DNA from: Streptomyces sp. S.PB5
Lineage (GTDB): Bacteria; Actinomycetota; Actinomycetes; Streptomycetales; Streptomycetaceae
Reading direction: 5' to 3'
Length of the DNA stretch: 64,000 nucleotides
NCBI RefSeq assembly: GCF_030403745.1
Contig: NZ_JAQMWP010000010.1
Span: forward strand, 352,617-416,616
The notes beneath the pieces were generated by a model that had not been told where the DNA came from, made no database searches, and was given only the letters and a program-made list of their open reading frames with translations. The position numbers were made by a program, and so were the translations under genes. Positions 55,577-63,642 of this stretch are shown piece by piece (the first letter of the stretch is position 1; every line of letters starts with the position of its first letter).

Positions 55577-56041
55577 CTAACGCTCCGTGGAGTCCCCGGA
55601 TCCGCCGGGTACTCGGGACGCCCCCGGCTCCCCGGACACTCGGGACGCCTCCGGATCCCCGGACGCCTCGGGCTCCGGAGCGGTCCACTCCAGCGTCACC
55701 TTCCACGCCGACTTCGAGGACGCCTTGCCGACCACCGCCAGCAACTGCCCGGTGTCGAGGGAGACATCGCAGCCGAACTCCACCGTCGCCTTCGACGCGC
55801 CGGTCTGCTGGAGACGGGTGCCCATGGCGCGGGCCACGGCGGTCAGACTGTCGAGCACGGTCTCCAGACGCGGGGTCCGCCAGCCGATCTCCTGCTCCTC
55901 CGCCAGTCCGGATCCGGACCGGTTCCCGGCCGGGCCGACCGCGACGAGGATCCTCTGCCCGTCCACCTCGACCGGGACCGTCACATCCGCTTCCTCGCCC
56001 AACTCCCTTGCCCTTCTGCCCGATCCGGACGGACTGCTCAT
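55577..56041 (-). CDS. Trypco1-type (CU044_2847-like) partner of the protease-NACHT protein
   Basis: 154 residues. A small beta-rich domain (VTVPVEVDGQRILVAVGPAG, LETVLDSLTAVARAM, KATVEFGCDVSLDTGQLLAV, SAWKVTLEWT) that I recognise as trypsin-co-occurring domain 1, found next to trypsin-like effector genes in actinobacteria. The C-terminal tail is low complexity with three copies of a GDPEASRV-like unit, giving a possible protease-accessible segment. ATG overlaps the LacI stop (ATGA), and the next gene starts 2 nt after its stop, so all three are translationally coupled. Confidence 0.85.
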   Translation of the reverse strand: MSSPSGSGRRARELGEEADVTVPVEVDGQRILVAVGPAGNRSGSGLAEEQEIGWRTPRLETVLDSLTAVARAMGTRLQQTGASKATVEFGCDVSLDTGQLLAVVGKASSKSAWKVTLEWTAPEPEASGDPEASRVSGEPGASRVPGGSGDSTER

Positions 56042-57096
56042 CGTAGCCGCCGCGCCTCACGGGCCACGCCGGTGCTGTCCCGCACGATCAGCCGCGGTAC
56101 CGGCACCCGGACCGTCCGGGCGGGGCCGCCGTCGAGGAGGGCGGTGAGTTCCGTGGCCGCCGTACGGCCGAAGGCGACGCTGTCCCGGGACAGCGCGGAC
56201 AGCCACGGCTTCACCATCCGGCACAGCGCGGAGTCCTCCCAGGACACCACCGACACGTCCGCCGGGACGGACCGGCCGAGTTCGGTCGCGGCGGCGGCGC
56301 CGGCGACGGCCATCACGTCGTTGTCGTAGATCAGCGCGGTCGGCGGATCGTCCGACTCCAGGACCCGGCGGGTGACCGCCGCGCCCTCCGCGTCCGAGTA
56401 GTCGGTGGTCACCGACCGGACCCCGGTCAGACCGCGGCGCCCGGCCTCGGCGCGCAGGGTGCGGATCCGGCGCTCGGTGTGCGCCAGCCCCGGCAGTCCC
56501 GCGATGTGCACGATCCGGCGGTGGCCGAGGGTGTACAGCGCGTCCACGACCGAGGCCATCGCGCCCGCGTCGTCCGCCCAGACCGTCGAGAGGCCCGGGT
56601 GCCGTTCGTCCGGGGCGCCGCCGATCACCACGGCGGGCAGGCCCAGTTCGTCGAGGAGATCGGGGCGCGGGTCGGCGGTGCGGGGGTCGACCACCAGCAC
56701 CCCGTCCACCCGGTGCTCGGCCCACCAGCGCCGGTACACCGCGCACTCGTCGGCGACGTCCTCCACCACCTGGAAGAGGAGCCCGAGGTGGCGCTCGGCG
56801 AGCACCTCCTGGATGCCCGAGACGAGTTGGAGGAAGAAGGAGTCCACGCCGAGGGTGTCCGCGGGCCGGGCGAGCACGAAGCCGACCGTCGCGGCGCCCT
56901 CGCCGGACAGGGCCCGGGCCGCGGTGCTGGGCCGCCAGCCGAGCTCCTCGGCGACCTGCCGCACTCGTTCGCGGGTCTCCTCCGAGACACCGGGCCGGCC
57001 GTTCAACGCGAAGGAAACAGCGCTCTGGGAGACCCCGGCATGGCGTGCGATGTCCTTCATCGTCGGTCGGCGCGCGGGCGACCGCTTGCCTGACAA
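56038..57096 (-). CDS. LacI-family repressor of the N-glycan locus
   Basis: 352 residues. Helix-turn-helix MKDIARHAGVSQSAVSFALN and hinge GWRPSTAARALSG are intact; the effector domain has IGGAPDERHPGLSTVWADDA and YDNDVMAVAGAAAATELG. The frame reaches TTG 57096, preceded by GGGGAAG at good spacing; ATG 57060 (MKDIARH) is the alternative. It is divergent from the ABC operon and the operator cluster between them. Its 3' end overlaps the Trypco1 start. Confidence 0.9.
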   Translation of the reverse strand: MSGKRSPARRPTMKDIARHAGVSQSAVSFALNGRPGVSEETRERVRQVAEELGWRPSTAARALSGEGAATVGFVLARPADTLGVDSFFLQLVSGIQEVLAERHLGLLFQVVEDVADECAVYRRWWAEHRVDGVLVVDPRTADPRPDLLDELGLPAVVIGGAPDERHPGLSTVWADDAGAMASVVDALYTLGHRRIVHIAGLPGLAHTERRIRTLRAEAGRRGLTGVRSVTTDYSDAEGAAVTRRVLESDDPPTALIYDNDVMAVAGAAAATELGRSVPADVSVVSWEDSALCRMVKPWLSALSRDSVAFGRTAATELTALLDGGPARTVRVPVPRLIVRDSTGVAREARRLR

Positions 57097-57137
57097 GGTG
57101 CTTCCCCATTCCTGCGAAGGATTTCGCGCCAGTATGC

Positions 57138-57193
57138 ACTAATGCGGTTCAGCACCCAAGTGGCTAAACCGCATTAGTAACTAAAGAGATTAG
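57138..57193. promoter_or_regulatory. Cluster of three CTAA-N5/6-TTAG operators
   Basis: ACTAATGCGGTT (57138-57149) and AACCGCATTAGT (57167-57178) form a perfect 12-bp inverted repeat with 17 nt between. Within it CTAATGCGGTTCAG and CTAAACCGCATTAG are each imperfect palindromes, and a third, CTAAAGAGATTAG, lies at 57181-57193. It sits between the divergent LacI and binding-protein genes, directly upstream of the -35 box at 57208. Confidence 0.78.
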
Positions 57194-57207
57194 CCGCGCA
57201 AGAGTTG

Positions 57208-57237
57208 TTGACGCGCCCTCGGCGCGGCATGCAGGGT
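57208..57237 (+). promoter_or_regulatory. Promoter of the N-glycan ABC operon
   Basis: -35 TTGACG (57208-57213) and -10 CAGGGT (57232-57237) with 18 bp between. The spacer holds GCGCC-CTC-GGCGC (57213-57225), a 5-bp inverted repeat. The binding-protein ATG lies 45 nt downstream. Confidence 0.6.
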
Positions 57238-57281
57238 CTGCGTCGTTGGCCAACTCCCCCCGTAGAGGAGACCGGTTCACC

Positions 57282-58568
57282 ATGCCCATATCCCGTAGAG
57301 CCGCCCTTGCCGTCCTCTGCCTCGCCCTGCCGCTGAGCGCCTGCGGCTCGGGAGACGACGACGGTGGCTCGACCGACGCCTCCGGCAAGGTCGAGGGCGA
57401 CATCACCTTCCAGACCTGGAATCTGAGGGCCAATTTCAAGGACTACTTCGACGGCCTGATCGCCGACTTCGAGAAGAAGTACCCCGGCACCAGGGTCAAG
57501 TGGATCGACCAGCCCGCCGAAGGCTATGCCGACAAGATCAGCGCCGACGCCGCGGGCGGCACCCTGCCCGACGTCGTCAACGTCTCCCCGGACCTCGTCG
57601 CCCCGCTCGCCAAGGCGGGGCTCGCCCTCGACCTGGACAAGGCGGCCGGGCAGTACGAGAAGGAGTATCTGGCGGGGGCGTGGGCCGGCCACCAGGTACC
57701 GGGCATGACCGGCACGTACGCCTTCCCCTGGTACCTCAACACCGGGCCGCTGTTCTACAACAAGTCCCTGTTCGAGAAGGCGGGCCTCGACCCCGACCAG
57801 CCGCCGAAGACGTACGACGAACTCTTCGCCGACGCCCTGCGGATCGCCGGGAACAGCGACGGCGAGGTCTCCACGCTCGCCAACGTCCCCACCATCGAGG
57901 ACTTCGGCCGCTACGGCGTCCAGCTCATGAACTCCGCGGGCACCGCCTTCGCCTTCAACGACGCGAAGGGCGTCGAACTCCTCACCAAGTACAAGGAGTT
58001 GTACGACGCCAAGGCCCTCGACCCGCAGGCGCTGACCGCGACGCCCGAGTCCTCCGGCAAGAAGTTCCTCACCGAGGCCGTCGCCATGAACCCCGGCAGC
58101 GCACTCGACCTGGGCAACTTCAAGAAGCAGGCGCCGAGCCTGTACAAGAACATCGGCATCACCGACCAGATCACCAGCACCGGCCACGTCAACATGTACG
58201 TGATGGGCGTGATGGTCAACGCGCAGACCGAGCGGAAGCCCGCCGCGATCGCCTTCGCGCACTACGTCACCGACGCCGCGCACCAGATGTCCTTCGCCAA
58301 GCAGGTCGCCATCTTCCCGAGCACCGCCGGCTCGCTCGACGACCCGTACTTCACCGAGGAGGACGGCACCGACGAGACACGGGTGCGGGTCGCCGCCGCC
58401 AAGTCGCTCAAGAACGCGGTCAATTACACGCCCGTGCTGTTCAGCGAGCAGATGAAGACGGCACTGCGCAACGAGGTCGCCAAGGCGCTGCAGGGCAAGG
58501 AGAGCCCGAAGGAAGCCCTCGACAACGCTGTCAAGGCCTGTGACACGCTGCTCCGGCAGCAGGGTTAG
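57282..58568 (+). CDS. ABC importer oligosaccharide-binding lipoprotein (N-glycan locus)
   Basis: 428 residues from ATG 57282 with GAGGAG upstream. Lipobox LSACGS near Cys21. Type 1 solute-binding protein (ITFQTWNLRANFKDYFDGLI, FPWYLNTGPLFYNKSLFEKA). First gene of an operon with two permeases and three or more glycosidases. Context suggests it binds oligosaccharides released from N-glycans. ATPase is not encoded here; MsiK is the usual partner. Confidence 0.92.
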   Translation: MPISRRAALAVLCLALPLSACGSGDDDGGSTDASGKVEGDITFQTWNLRANFKDYFDGLIADFEKKYPGTRVKWIDQPAEGYADKISADAAGGTLPDVVNVSPDLVAPLAKAGLALDLDKAAGQYEKEYLAGAWAGHQVPGMTGTYAFPWYLNTGPLFYNKSLFEKAGLDPDQPPKTYDELFADALRIAGNSDGEVSTLANVPTIEDFGRYGVQLMNSAGTAFAFNDAKGVELLTKYKELYDAKALDPQALTATPESSGKKFLTEAVAMNPGSALDLGNFKKQAPSLYKNIGITDQITSTGHVNMYVMGVMVNAQTERKPAAIAFAHYVTDAAHQMSFAKQVAIFPSTAGSLDDPYFTEEDGTDETRVRVAAAKSLKNAVNYTPVLFSEQMKTALRNEVAKALQGKESPKEALDNAVKACDTLLRQQG

Positions 58569-58570
58569 CC

Positions 58571-59488
58571 ATGCTGATGTCGTCGTCCGCCGGGTCCCGG
58601 GCGGGTGCGGTGAAGCGCGTACGGCGCCAACTCCCCACCAGCCCCTGGCTGTTCGCCGCACCCGGCCTGCTGATCATCGGCGCGTTCATCCTGTACCCGT
58701 TCGTGTCGACCCTGGTCAACGCCTTCACCGACCGCCGCACCCTGATCCCGGGGGAGTTCGTCGGGCTCGCCAACTTCCGTGAGCTGCTGCACGACGACAT
58801 GTTCTGGATCGGCCTGCGCAACAGCACGCTCTACGTCCTCGGGGTCGTGCCCGCGCTCGTGATCCTGCCGTTGCTGCTCGCCCTGCTCGTGCAGAAGAAC
58901 ATCCCCGGCATCACCTTCTTCCGGTCCGCCTTCTACACCCCGGTCGTCGCGTCGATCGTCGTGGTCGGACTGATCTGGGTGTGGCTGCTCGACGAACGCG
59001 GCCTGGTGAACTCCCTGTTGGAGGCCGTCGGGGTCGGCCGGATCGGATTCCTCAGCGATCAGTGGCTGCTTCTGCTGAGCGCCATGACGGTGACCGTGTG
59101 GAAGGGTCTCGGCTACTACATGATCATTTACCTGGCCGCGCTGGCCGGCGTCCCCCGCGAACTGCACGAGGCCGCCGCCGTGGACGGGGCGGGCGCGGTG
59201 CGCCGGTTCCTCACGGTCACCGTCCCCGCCGTCCGTTCGACCATGGCACTGGTCGGGGCGCTGTCCTCGGTCGCCGCCTTCAAGGTGTTCTCCGAGGTGT
59301 ACCTGATGGCGGGCCCGAGCGGTGGACCGGCGGGCGAGGACACCACCCTCGTGATGCTCGTCCAGCGCACCGGCACCGGCCTCACCGGCCGGGTCGGATA
59401 CGCCTCCGCGATCTCCGTCGTCGTCTTCGTCGTGACCGTCGCACTGATGCTGCTCGTGCTGCGGGCCGATCGCAGGGGGTCCGCATGA
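58571..59488 (+). CDS. ABC sugar importer permease (MalF-like), N-glycan locus
   Basis: 305 residues; start 2 nt after the binding-protein stop. Six helices (SPWLFAAPGLLIIGAFILYP first), EAA loop HEAAAVDGAGAVRRFLTVTV (about 197-216). Overlaps the next permease by ATGA. Confidence 0.92.
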   Translation: MLMSSSAGSRAGAVKRVRRQLPTSPWLFAAPGLLIIGAFILYPFVSTLVNAFTDRRTLIPGEFVGLANFRELLHDDMFWIGLRNSTLYVLGVVPALVILPLLLALLVQKNIPGITFFRSAFYTPVVASIVVVGLIWVWLLDERGLVNSLLEAVGVGRIGFLSDQWLLLLSAMTVTVWKGLGYYMIIYLAALAGVPRELHEAAAVDGAGAVRRFLTVTVPAVRSTMALVGALSSVAAFKVFSEVYLMAGPSGGPAGEDTTLVMLVQRTGTGLTGRVGYASAISVVVFVVTVALMLLVLRADRRGSA

Positions 59489-60315
59489 GCCGGGTACGCG
59501 CAGGGGAGCTGGTGCTCCGGTACGTCCTGCTGCTGGCCGTACTCGCCCTGACCGTCGGCCCGTTCCTCTGGCAGCTGTCGACCTCCCTGAAAGGCCCCAC
59601 CGAGGACATCTACAGCTCGCCGCCGGCCTTCCTCCCCGAGCATCCGACCCTGCACAACTACGAACGGGTCGCCGACACCATCCCCGTCTGGGACTACGCC
59701 CTCAACTCCCTGAAGGTCGCCACCGCCAACGTCGTCACCAACTGCGCCGGTGCGGCCCTCGCCGGCTACGCCCTGGCCCGACTGCGCTACCGCGGCCGCC
59801 GCGCGGCCACCCTCGCCTTCATCCTGGCGATGCTGGTACCGGTGGAGGGCATCATCATCGCCCAGTTCACCACCATGCGGGAGCTCGGCCTCAACAACAC
59901 CCTGGTCGGTGTGGTCCTGCCGGGCTGCATCGGCGCCATGAACGTCCTGCTGATGCGCAACGCCTTCCTGAACCTCCCGTACGAGATCGAGGAGGCGGCC
60001 TACGTCGACGGCGCCAACGTCTGGCAGCGGTTCCTGCGCATCGCCGTGCCGTCGGTCAAGGGCACCCTCGCCGTCGTGGCCATCTTCGCCTTCATGGGCG
60101 CCTGGGACGACTTCCTGTGGCCGCTCATCGTGCTGAGCGACCCCTCCAAGTTCACGCTCACCATCGGCCTCAACTATCTGCACGGCACCTTCGCGGGCGA
60201 CGAACGCCTCGTCGCCGCGGGCACGGTCATCGCCGTGGCCCCGCTGATCGCGCTCTTCGCCTGTCTGCAGCGGTACTTCTTCCGCGGGGTGGGCGAGGGA
60301 GCGGTCAAGGGCTGA
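59485..60315 (+). CDS. ABC sugar importer permease (MalG-like), N-glycan locus
   Basis: 276 residues. Six helices starting LVLRYVLLLAVLALTVGPFL; KGPTEDIYSSPPAFLPEHPT is the MalG-type first loop. EAA loop IEEAAYVDGANVWQRFLRIA (about 171-190). The glycosidase gene follows after 38 nt. Confidence 0.92.
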   Translation: MSRVRAGELVLRYVLLLAVLALTVGPFLWQLSTSLKGPTEDIYSSPPAFLPEHPTLHNYERVADTIPVWDYALNSLKVATANVVTNCAGAALAGYALARLRYRGRRAATLAFILAMLVPVEGIIIAQFTTMRELGLNNTLVGVVLPGCIGAMNVLLMRNAFLNLPYEIEEAAYVDGANVWQRFLRIAVPSVKGTLAVVAIFAFMGAWDDFLWPLIVLSDPSKFTLTIGLNYLHGTFAGDERLVAAGTVIAVAPLIALFACLQRYFFRGVGEGAVKG

Positions 60316-60353
60316 ACAGGGCTGTCTCCGCCACCGAGTTCAAGGACTACCGC

Positions 60354-61610
60354 ATGCCTGCTGCCGTGCGCTTCGGCGTCAACTACACCCCGAGCGAAGG
60401 GTGGTTCCACCACTGGCTCGACTTCGACCTCGACGCGGTCCGCGCCGACCTCGACTCCATCGCCGCGCTCGGCCTCGACCACATCCGCGTCTTCCCGCTG
60501 TGGCCCTACTTCCAGCCCAACCGCACGCTGATCCGGGAGCGGGCCGTCACCGATCTCGTACGGCTCGTCGACGCGGCCGCCGAGCGCGGCCTCGACGTCG
60601 ACGTCGACGGTCTGCAAGGTCACTTGAGCAGCTTCGACTTCCTGCCGGCCTGGACCCGGACCTGGCACCGGCGCAACCTCTTCACCGACCCCGACGTCAT
60701 CGAGGGCCAGGCCGCCTATCTGCGCAGGCTGGCGGAGGCGCTGGCCGACCGCCCCAACTTCATCGGCATGACCCTCGGCAACGAGATCAACCAGTTCTCG
60801 GCGGGCCCGCACCCCGACCCCGACCCCGCCACGTCCGACCAGATCGACGCCTGGCTCACCCGGATGCTCGCCGCCTGCGAGGAGGGCGCCCCCGGGAGGC
60901 TGCACCTGCACGCCGAGTACGACGCGACCTGGTACCAGGACGACCAGCCGTTCACCCCGGCACAGGCCGCGACACTGGGCGGGGTCACGGCCGTGCACTC
61001 CTGGGTCTTCAACGGCACCGCCCAGCGGCACGGCCGCACCTCCGTACCCACCGAGCACCACGCCGCGTATCTGATCGAGCTGAGCAAGGCCTGGGCCGAC
61101 GACCCGCACCGGCCCGTCTGGCTCCAGGAGGTCGGCGCACCCGCACCCCTCGTGCCGCCCGAGCACGCCGCCGCCTTCACCGAGGCGACCGTCACCAACG
61201 CGCTCGACTGCCCCGGCCTGTGGGGCATCACCTGGTGGTGCTCGCACGACGTGTCGCGGGAGCTGGCCGACTTCCCGTCCCTGGAGTACGGGCTCGGCGT
61301 ACTGACCAACGACCGGCGCCCCAAGGACATCGCACGGGTGCTGGCGAAGGCGGCCGCCGGCCACACCCGTGCCCCGGCCCCCCGCACCACGGCCCTCGTG
61401 GTCCCCGCCCACCCGTCGAGGCGCTCACAGTGCGCACCCGGCGGGCCGGTCTTCGACGCCTTCTTCCGGCTGGTCGCCGACGGGGCCCGGCCCACCACCG
61501 TTCTCGACACACGAGCCGCGGACGGCGAGCACCTCACCGCGCGCGGCATCACCGAAGTCGTCACGTCCGACCAGGTACTCCGCACCCCACCAGGAGGAAC
61601 CCGCTCGTGA
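60354..61610 (+). CDS. GH5-family beta-mannosidase-like glycosidase (GH5_18-like)
   Basis: 418 residues from ATG 60354 (AAGGA upstream), no signal peptide, so cytoplasmic. TIM barrel with acid/base Glu144 (LGNEINQF) and nucleophile Glu259 (VWLQEVG), plus VFPLWPYFQPNRTLI and GLQGHLSSFDFLPAW. I recall these segments from GH5_18 enzymes that split Man-beta-1,4-GlcNAc, the disaccharide left after endoglycosidase and alpha-mannosidase action. Such a role fits the GH85 and GH38 genes next door. The end overlaps the GH85 start by GTGA. Confidence 0.82.
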   Translation: MPAAVRFGVNYTPSEGWFHHWLDFDLDAVRADLDSIAALGLDHIRVFPLWPYFQPNRTLIRERAVTDLVRLVDAAAERGLDVDVDGLQGHLSSFDFLPAWTRTWHRRNLFTDPDVIEGQAAYLRRLAEALADRPNFIGMTLGNEINQFSAGPHPDPDPATSDQIDAWLTRMLAACEEGAPGRLHLHAEYDATWYQDDQPFTPAQAATLGGVTAVHSWVFNGTAQRHGRTSVPTEHHAAYLIELSKAWADDPHRPVWLQEVGAPAPLVPPEHAAAFTEATVTNALDCPGLWGITWWCSHDVSRELADFPSLEYGLGVLTNDRRPKDIARVLAKAAAGHTRAPAPRTTALVVPAHPSRRSQCAPGGPVFDAFFRLVADGARPTTVLDTRAADGEHLTARGITEVVTSDQVLRTPPGGTRS

Positions 61611-63610
61611 ACCCCACCAGACGCACCGTCCTGCTCGCCGGAGCCGCAGCCGCGTCCGCCCTGCTGCCCTCACCGCCTGCCACCGCGGCCCCGAAGGCGG
61701 CGGCCGCCCTCCAGCCCTACGCCTCCTACTGGTACCCCGACTCCCTGCCCTCCGGCACCCCAGGCGCCGGCATCACCTGGCGCAGCCTCAAGACCTGGCG
61801 GGCCGCGGACGACACCGACCTCGCCTTCAACGCGGCGTCCGTCCCGCTCGCCGCCCGCTTCACCCCGACCCCGGTCAACACGACGGCCCGCTCGAGGCAG
61901 GCCCGTATCCAGTCCCTCGTCTCCTTCGGACCGACGTCGGGCAACCCCTCCCAAGGCGCGGCGACGGCCGACTACTACGCCTTCGGGCACTGGGCGTACA
62001 TCGACGAACTCGTCTTCTGGGGCGGCTCCTCGGGCGAGGGACTGATCCTCGCGCCCAACGCACCGATCGTGGACGCCGCCCACCGGCACGGCGTGCCCGT
62101 CCTCGGCAACGTCTTCCTGCCGCCGGTCGCGTACGGCGGGCAGCTGCGCTGGACCCGCGACCTGGTGCAGAAGGACTCCGCCGGACGGTATCCGCTGGCC
62201 GACCGACTCGTCGCGGTCGCCGCGGCGTACGGCTTCGACGGCTGGTTCGTCAACGCCGAGACCGGGGGAGGCGACAGCGCGCTCGGCGCGGCGATGCTGG
62301 GATTCATGCGGGAGCTGAAGTCCCTCGCGGCGGCCCGGGGACAGCGGGTGACCTGGTACGACTCCATGACCGTGAGCGGCTCGGTGAGTTGGCAGGGGGC
62401 CCTGAACAGCCGTAACCAGGCCTTCTTCGAGACCGCCGACGACATGTTCGTGGACTTCCGCTGGACGGCGGGCAGCCTGGCGTCGTCCGGGCAGCTCGCC
62501 CAGCAACTCGGCCGCAGCCGCTACGAGTTGTGGGCCGGTGTGGACGTGGAGGCGAACGGCTGGAACACCTCCGAGAACTGGGACGCGATCGTTCCCACGG
62601 ACCGGGCGCACATCACCTCGATCGGCCTGTACCGCCCCGAGTGGACCCGCAACCACCTGCCCGCGACGCGCACACCGGGCGACCTCCACGCGGCCGACGA
62701 CCGCTTCTGGACCGGGCGTTCAGCGGACCCGTCACGGCCCGACCCCACCGACACCTGGCGGGCGCCCGCGGTCTGCGTCGCCGACCGGTCGACGGTGACG
62801 TCCGTCCCGTTCGCGAGCGTGTTCAACACCGGGCACGGGCTGCGATGGTACGAGGAGGGCGCGGTCACGTCGGACACGCCCTGGAACCACCTCGGCCTCC
62901 AGGACCGTCTGCCGTCACGGCAGTGGGTGGTGCGCACGGAGGGGCGGCGGCCGGCGGTCGGCTTCGACTTCGCGGACGCGTGGCGCGGCGGGAGCAGTGT
63001 GCTGGTGGACGGTGAACTGGACGCCCCGGCCGTGCTGGACGTCTACGCGACACGGCTCGCGATCACCGGCGGCACGGTGGTCGAGCTGACGCACCGGACC
63101 GACGCGGGCGCGGTACGCGTCGAGCTGGCGGTGGCCACGGAACCGTCGGACACACCGGGCGCGCCACCGGCGTACACCTTTGTGGCCCTGGAGCCGGGGG
63201 ACGGCTGGCAGACGTCGGTCGTACCGCTCGCCGGGCTGGCCGGGACCGTCCACGGGCTCGGCGTGCGGCTGACCGCGGCCGGCGGGCCGGTGAAGTGGCG
63301 GCTGGGCGGTGTCGCGGTGCGGGAGGGGACCGAGGCGCCTGCCGCTCCGAGCGGGTTCCGTGTCACGGCCGCGTCCGGAGGCGATCTGCGCCTCGCCTGG
63401 GATCCGGCCCCGGGCGATGTGCGCCACTGCACACTGCACCGCCTTCTGCCCGACGGCACCCGGCGCTTCCTCGGCGGCACCTGTCAGCAGGCGTACTTCC
63501 TCGGCGGCCTTCGGCCCGAGCAGGGCGAGCGCGCGGCGCGGTTCGAACTGCGTGCGGTGGGGGAGCTGTACACGTCGTCGGCCCCCGTCACCGTCACCCA
63601 CACCTGGTAA
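61607..63610 (+). CDS. Secreted GH85 endo-beta-N-acetylglucosaminidase (ENGase)
   Basis: 667 residues from GTG 61607 overlapping the GH5 stop; GGAGGAAC upstream. Signal peptide with TRRTVLLAGAAAASALL and cleavage near ATAA. The GH85 TIM barrel carries the substrate-assisted pair Asn216/Glu218 in GFDGWFVNAETGGG; YASYWYPDSLPSG and ELVFWGGSSGEGLILAPN precede it. A C-terminal beta region and a fibronectin-like end (APSGFRVTAASGGDLRLAWD) complete it. ENGases cut between the two core GlcNAc residues of N-glycans, releasing high-mannose glycans from glycoproteins outside the cell. Confidence 0.92.
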   Translation: MNPTRRTVLLAGAAAASALLPSPPATAAPKAAAALQPYASYWYPDSLPSGTPGAGITWRSLKTWRAADDTDLAFNAASVPLAARFTPTPVNTTARSRQARIQSLVSFGPTSGNPSQGAATADYYAFGHWAYIDELVFWGGSSGEGLILAPNAPIVDAAHRHGVPVLGNVFLPPVAYGGQLRWTRDLVQKDSAGRYPLADRLVAVAAAYGFDGWFVNAETGGGDSALGAAMLGFMRELKSLAAARGQRVTWYDSMTVSGSVSWQGALNSRNQAFFETADDMFVDFRWTAGSLASSGQLAQQLGRSRYELWAGVDVEANGWNTSENWDAIVPTDRAHITSIGLYRPEWTRNHLPATRTPGDLHAADDRFWTGRSADPSRPDPTDTWRAPAVCVADRSTVTSVPFASVFNTGHGLRWYEEGAVTSDTPWNHLGLQDRLPSRQWVVRTEGRRPAVGFDFADAWRGGSSVLVDGELDAPAVLDVYATRLAITGGTVVELTHRTDAGAVRVELAVATEPSDTPGAPPAYTFVALEPGDGWQTSVVPLAGLAGTVHGLGVRLTAAGGPVKWRLGGVAVREGTEAPAAPSGFRVTAASGGDLRLAWDPAPGDVRHCTLHRLLPDGTRRFLGGTCQQAYFLGGLRPEQGERAARFELRAVGELYTSSAPVTVTHTW

Positions 63611-63642
63611 CCCCGTCCCCCCTCAGCCTTGGAGCACTCCGC

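Noticed and set aside
52851..55580. 909-residue open frame opposite the trypsin-NACHT gene
   Set aside because: Shadow of a verified coding frame; no domain and atypical composition.
57174..58661. 495-residue open frame on the minus strand opposite the binding protein
   Set aside because: Gly/Val/Asp-rich shadow; the plus strand encodes a lipoprotein with lipobox and ribosome site.
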